Origin: Elmis aenea
Lineage: Eukaryota; Arthropoda; Insecta; Coleoptera; Elmidae
DNA length: 64,000 bases
Assembly (NCBI GenBank): GCA_947652605.1
Contig: OX393581.1
Location: forward strand, 43,733,924 to 43,797,923
Direction: 5' to 3'
Of this stretch, positions 61,044 through 64,000 are shown piece by piece. Positions within the stretch are counted from its first letter, which is position 1. The number at the start of each line of letters is the position of its first letter. Under the pieces are notes generated by a model. That model did not search any database. It saw only the letters and a list, made by a program, of their open reading frames with translations, and was not told the origin of the DNA. The translations under genes were made by a program, and so were the position numbers.

Positions 61044-61770
61044 TACACGGTGATCTCTTTAACGAAAAGAGCTAAAAAGAAATTTAAATTAGACAAATTG
61101 TTCCCCTGTCTGAGACCTATTCAGTGATGCTTTAATGTTTCAAAAAAATTCATGGCACGCTAGATAATAAACAAAAATCAAAATGGTCAGTTTCTTTTTA
61201 AATCGTTAATAACTCGGTTATACTTGATGGAACAAAAATATTTTTGGGGAAAAAAGTTGTAGATTTTTTTACGCACTGTAGAATGAAAATATTAATTTGT
61301 TTAAATATTGTTTAAATTCTTAGATAAATTACAAACTTGCATTTGCTATGACCTCATGAAAAAGCATTTTTTCTATTTTTTTCAGTAATATAAGATTTAA
61401 TGTATTTATTTAGATATTTAGGCTCAACACAAATAAAATTTATCAAAAAGTCCATATCAGGCTACAGAGTGCCATGAATTTAAACAATATTGAAATAAAG
61501 GAATCTTTTCATTTTACAGTGCCTAAAAAAATCTAAAACTTTTTTCCCAATTTTTTTTTTGTACCATCAAGTATAACCAAGTTATAACGATTTAAAAAAA
61601 TGCCCATTTTGATTTTTGTTAATTATCTAGCGTGCTTTGAAACTTTTTTTAATTAAAGCATCACTAAATAGGTCTCAGAAAGCGCAACTATTTGTCTAAT
61701 TTAAAGTTCTTTCTAGCTCTTCCCGTTAACGACAGCTCTATAGTGGCCCTTCCCTGTGGATCACCCTGTA
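61044..61770. mobile_element. 727-bp foldback MITE, TA target
   Basis: TACACGGTGATCTCTTTAACG on the left and GGATCACCCTGTA on the right, flanked by TA. Long inverted arms (CATGGCACGCTAGATAAT mirrored by ATTATCTAGCGTGCTTTG). The A/B zinc-finger flanks hold distantly similar GGGGTGATCTC sequence (12780, 18355). Confidence 0.8.
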
Positions 61771-62228
61771 TATGTTTAGAACATTTTGAAACTAGTAATA
61801 TAATGAATTGAAATACTTTTAACTGTTTCGAATGGGACATACGGACATACCTACTTTACCTTTTGTAGTAGCAAAAATGGTATAACAGGATTGCTCGTCA
61901 CAGCGAGATTAACGTTAAAGGCTATGAAAGAAACCTATATTTTCAGAGTGATAATCTAAATATTTCATAATAAAAAATTATTAATTGCGACTGGGAAGTT
62001 TACCGTGAGGCACTGTTGGTTTTGGTTTTAAATTAATTTATTAAAAGCTTGTTACAAAATATATTAAAACATAAACTTACTGATTATTTCTTGCATTTCA
62101 TCTGCAGATGATGTCGTTTTGATCTAAAACGATTAGTATGTGTTGATATGTCCCACTTAGCTAATTTTTGTAGTTAGTGAGAGAAGCCTAAACGCTAAAA
62201 CGCCTGAGAAATATTTTACAACCTAAAC

Positions 62229-62984
62229 CAGTGTTTCTTAAACTTTTTTCTTCGCGACCCACTTTCCAACCCAAAAAATTGTCGCGACCCAACAAAATTT
62301 TGTTACTTCAAAATGATAATATTAACCATTTATAATTATAACTATGGACCCGAACCGAACCGAAACTGGAACAGAAACCGTAACGAACCGGTACATTTTT
62401 TATGAAACGTGAACTGGAACCGAACTTTTTAGGTAAAACACAACAAAACCGCAAAATCGAACCGAACCGACTGGTATGAACCGGTTTAATTCGGGTCAAT
62501 TATATTTCTTAATGACACTGCATATTTTTTATTTTCGTAATTTTGACTACATTTGACCAAAAATAGAAAAATTTCAGACAGTTTAATTGATACATATGCA
62601 TCGTCACTCTTTAACATTTCCTATTAGAAATAAAAGGCATTAAACCGGAACTGGAAATGAACTGTTGGCGTCGAACCGGTTGCCGAATCATTATAAAATA
62701 AAAAGCGGTGGTTCGGAACGTAAACCGAAAAGTTTAAATTTATCGAACCGGTAACCGGAACAAAACCGTTTTTTTGCGGTTGGAGTCTCTGTTTATAACC
62801 GTTACTATTTTTATAATTATAAAAACACAAGTACTGAATTTGCTATTAAATTTATTTATAAACTAAAACTCAAAATCTCATTACACAAAACATTACCTTA
62901 AAAAAAAATCCGGCTTGGTTAAATAAATAAAAACCTTATTAATAGTTTCAATGTGGTTTGCGACCCACAGTTTAACAAACACTG
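62229..62984. mobile_element. 756-bp hAT element with nested GGTTC repeat
   Basis: Left end CAGTGTTTCTTAAACT, right end AGTTTAACAAACACTG, with a perfect duplication ACCTAAAC at 62221-62228 and 62985-62992. The interior (62345-62770) is the reverse-orientation copy of the ACCGG/GGTTC repeat at 40986-41335. Only short frames. Confidence 0.85.
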
Positions 62985-63779
62985 ACCTAAACTAAACTGG
63001 CTAGTTTAGCTTAATGTGATTTAAAATGTGTCTTGTTATTAGTTTAAAACTGTGGCTCTGCTAAACCGAGTTAAATGTTTTGTTGTGCAGTCTGATGGCG
63101 CTGTCGTATGTAAAAGCCAACTTACAATTTAATTATTCAGTATAAACATCGAGTTAATCAGCGTTACATTCGCGTATATAATTGTACCCATAATGCTCTG
63201 TTACTTTGAAAACAATTTGCAAGCCAAACGTTTATTTGCAATGCCCTACAGTGGCCACATGTAGTTAATTGCATTACACTAACGGTAGGTGCATGTCGTT
63301 GTACAAATATATGGTCACTGCATGCCTTTATGGATACTGTTTATAAGGACTAAAGTTCATTTGCGAGCTAATATTGCGAATGTCCTAGTCCAATGACGGA
63401 AAACCGCAAACCGCATAGTTGACAGCGACTCTGGCCAACCACACTGATCATCTCTCAAATTTTGTAATTAATAAAGGCAATTATAGTACTCCACTATTGG
63501 ATATTTAATCCATGCAACGTAATTACTCAAATTAAACAGCAAATCCCCGAGATTTTCAAACATTAAACGTTATTAAAATAACACGTTTTTTATTGTGCCA
63601 AAAAAACATCCAAGTAATGTTTTAAAAGTAAATTTTTTAGGTTATAATTTTTACTGCATAGGTCTTCATGTTTAAAATTCAATATTTTCTGTTTCTTAGG
63701 CGTATGAGTAGCAACAGCATCACACATTTTTAATTCACAGTCGAAATAAACTTCGTGAAATTTAAATGATGGTTGAAGA

Positions 63780-64000
63780 CAGTGGCGTAACTAGAGTTTG
63801 TGCCGTCAGGGGCGGACCCTAAATTTTCCGCCCACCCAAATAAGGGTTGCCAACTCTTGATTTTTCCAAAAGCAAGCAGAAATCGACACAAAAAAGTGGA
63901 GGGTAGATCAAATGCGCCACAGGCGATTTTTTTAAAATTTTAGATATTCAAACGTGTTTTAATGCAAAGTTATATAATGTAGTACTTCATCATCCATTAG
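63780..64000. mobile_element. hAT element, left end only (runs off window)
   Basis: CAGTGGCGTAACTAGAG at 63780 is a hAT terminus related to that at 34835. The right end lies outside the window. Confidence 0.55.

Larger units (their letters stand above)
48100..64000 (+). other. dac: Dachshund intron 1 (partial, about 16 kb)
   Basis: No sequence encoding the expected continuation of the protein was found to the window end, so the stretch is read as intron. It is AT-rich and carries the LINE end at 51981, palindromes at 53973, a dispersed repeat at 56185, hAT elements at 58438, 62229 and 63780 and a foldback at 61044. GC-richer islands without repeats occur near 48840-48960, 52930-53000, 54950-55300, 60230-60370 and 63050-63470. 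These are candidates for regulatory elements. Confidence 0.7.

Overview
The window is AT-rich, intron-bearing nuclear DNA from an insect, most likely a beetle. The main evidence is the 5' coding exon of the retinal-determination gene dachshund, a five-exon IFT43 gene, and a dense load of insect-type transposons (hAT, Tc1/mariner-like foldback MITEs, Helitron, a Harbinger-like MITE, a mariner remnant, LINEs, a tRNA-type SINE). The beetle assignment is inference; no species marker was read. No rRNA gene, functional tRNA gene or CRISPR array was seen.

Left part (1-6420): two paralogous minus-strand genes of unknown function flank a plus-strand IFT43 gene. Copy 1 (off the left edge to 531) is head-to-head with IFT43. 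Copy 2 (4304-5449) is tail-to-tail with it. Both copies share a 5' exon with a conserved splice donor, a matching acceptor just before the ATG, and a 7-codon upstream ORF. A hAT element that itself carries a 1.2 kb foldback element sits between IFT43 and copy 2.

Zinc-finger array (about 7660-25150): three tandem minus-strand C2H2 zinc-finger genes, here called A, B and C, share an N-terminal region of about 170-200 residues. A has 42 fingers and contains an exact 19-finger (1596 bp) block twice in tandem; five more in-frame fingers follow its stop codon. B has 21 fingers. C is broken by a 4-bp deletion and later stops. The spacers upstream of A and B are nearly identical and carry the same LINE remnant. 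The following segment carries a copy of the promoter/exon-1 region of the unknown left-hand gene.

Middle part (25150-47000): no convincing host protein-coding gene. It is a patchwork of a SINE, hAT elements, long palindromic foldback elements flanked by TA, LINE reverse-transcriptase fragments, a decayed mariner, a Helitron-like end, and a MITE carrying what looks like a captured MADF-domain fragment.

Right part (47000-64000): a GC-richer promoter/5' leader and the first coding exon of dachshund (47426-48099), ending at a good splice donor. No further coding exon was recognised to the window end, so the last 16 kb is read as dachshund intron 1. It holds several transposon insertions with clear target-site duplications and a few GC-rich islands that could be regulatory.
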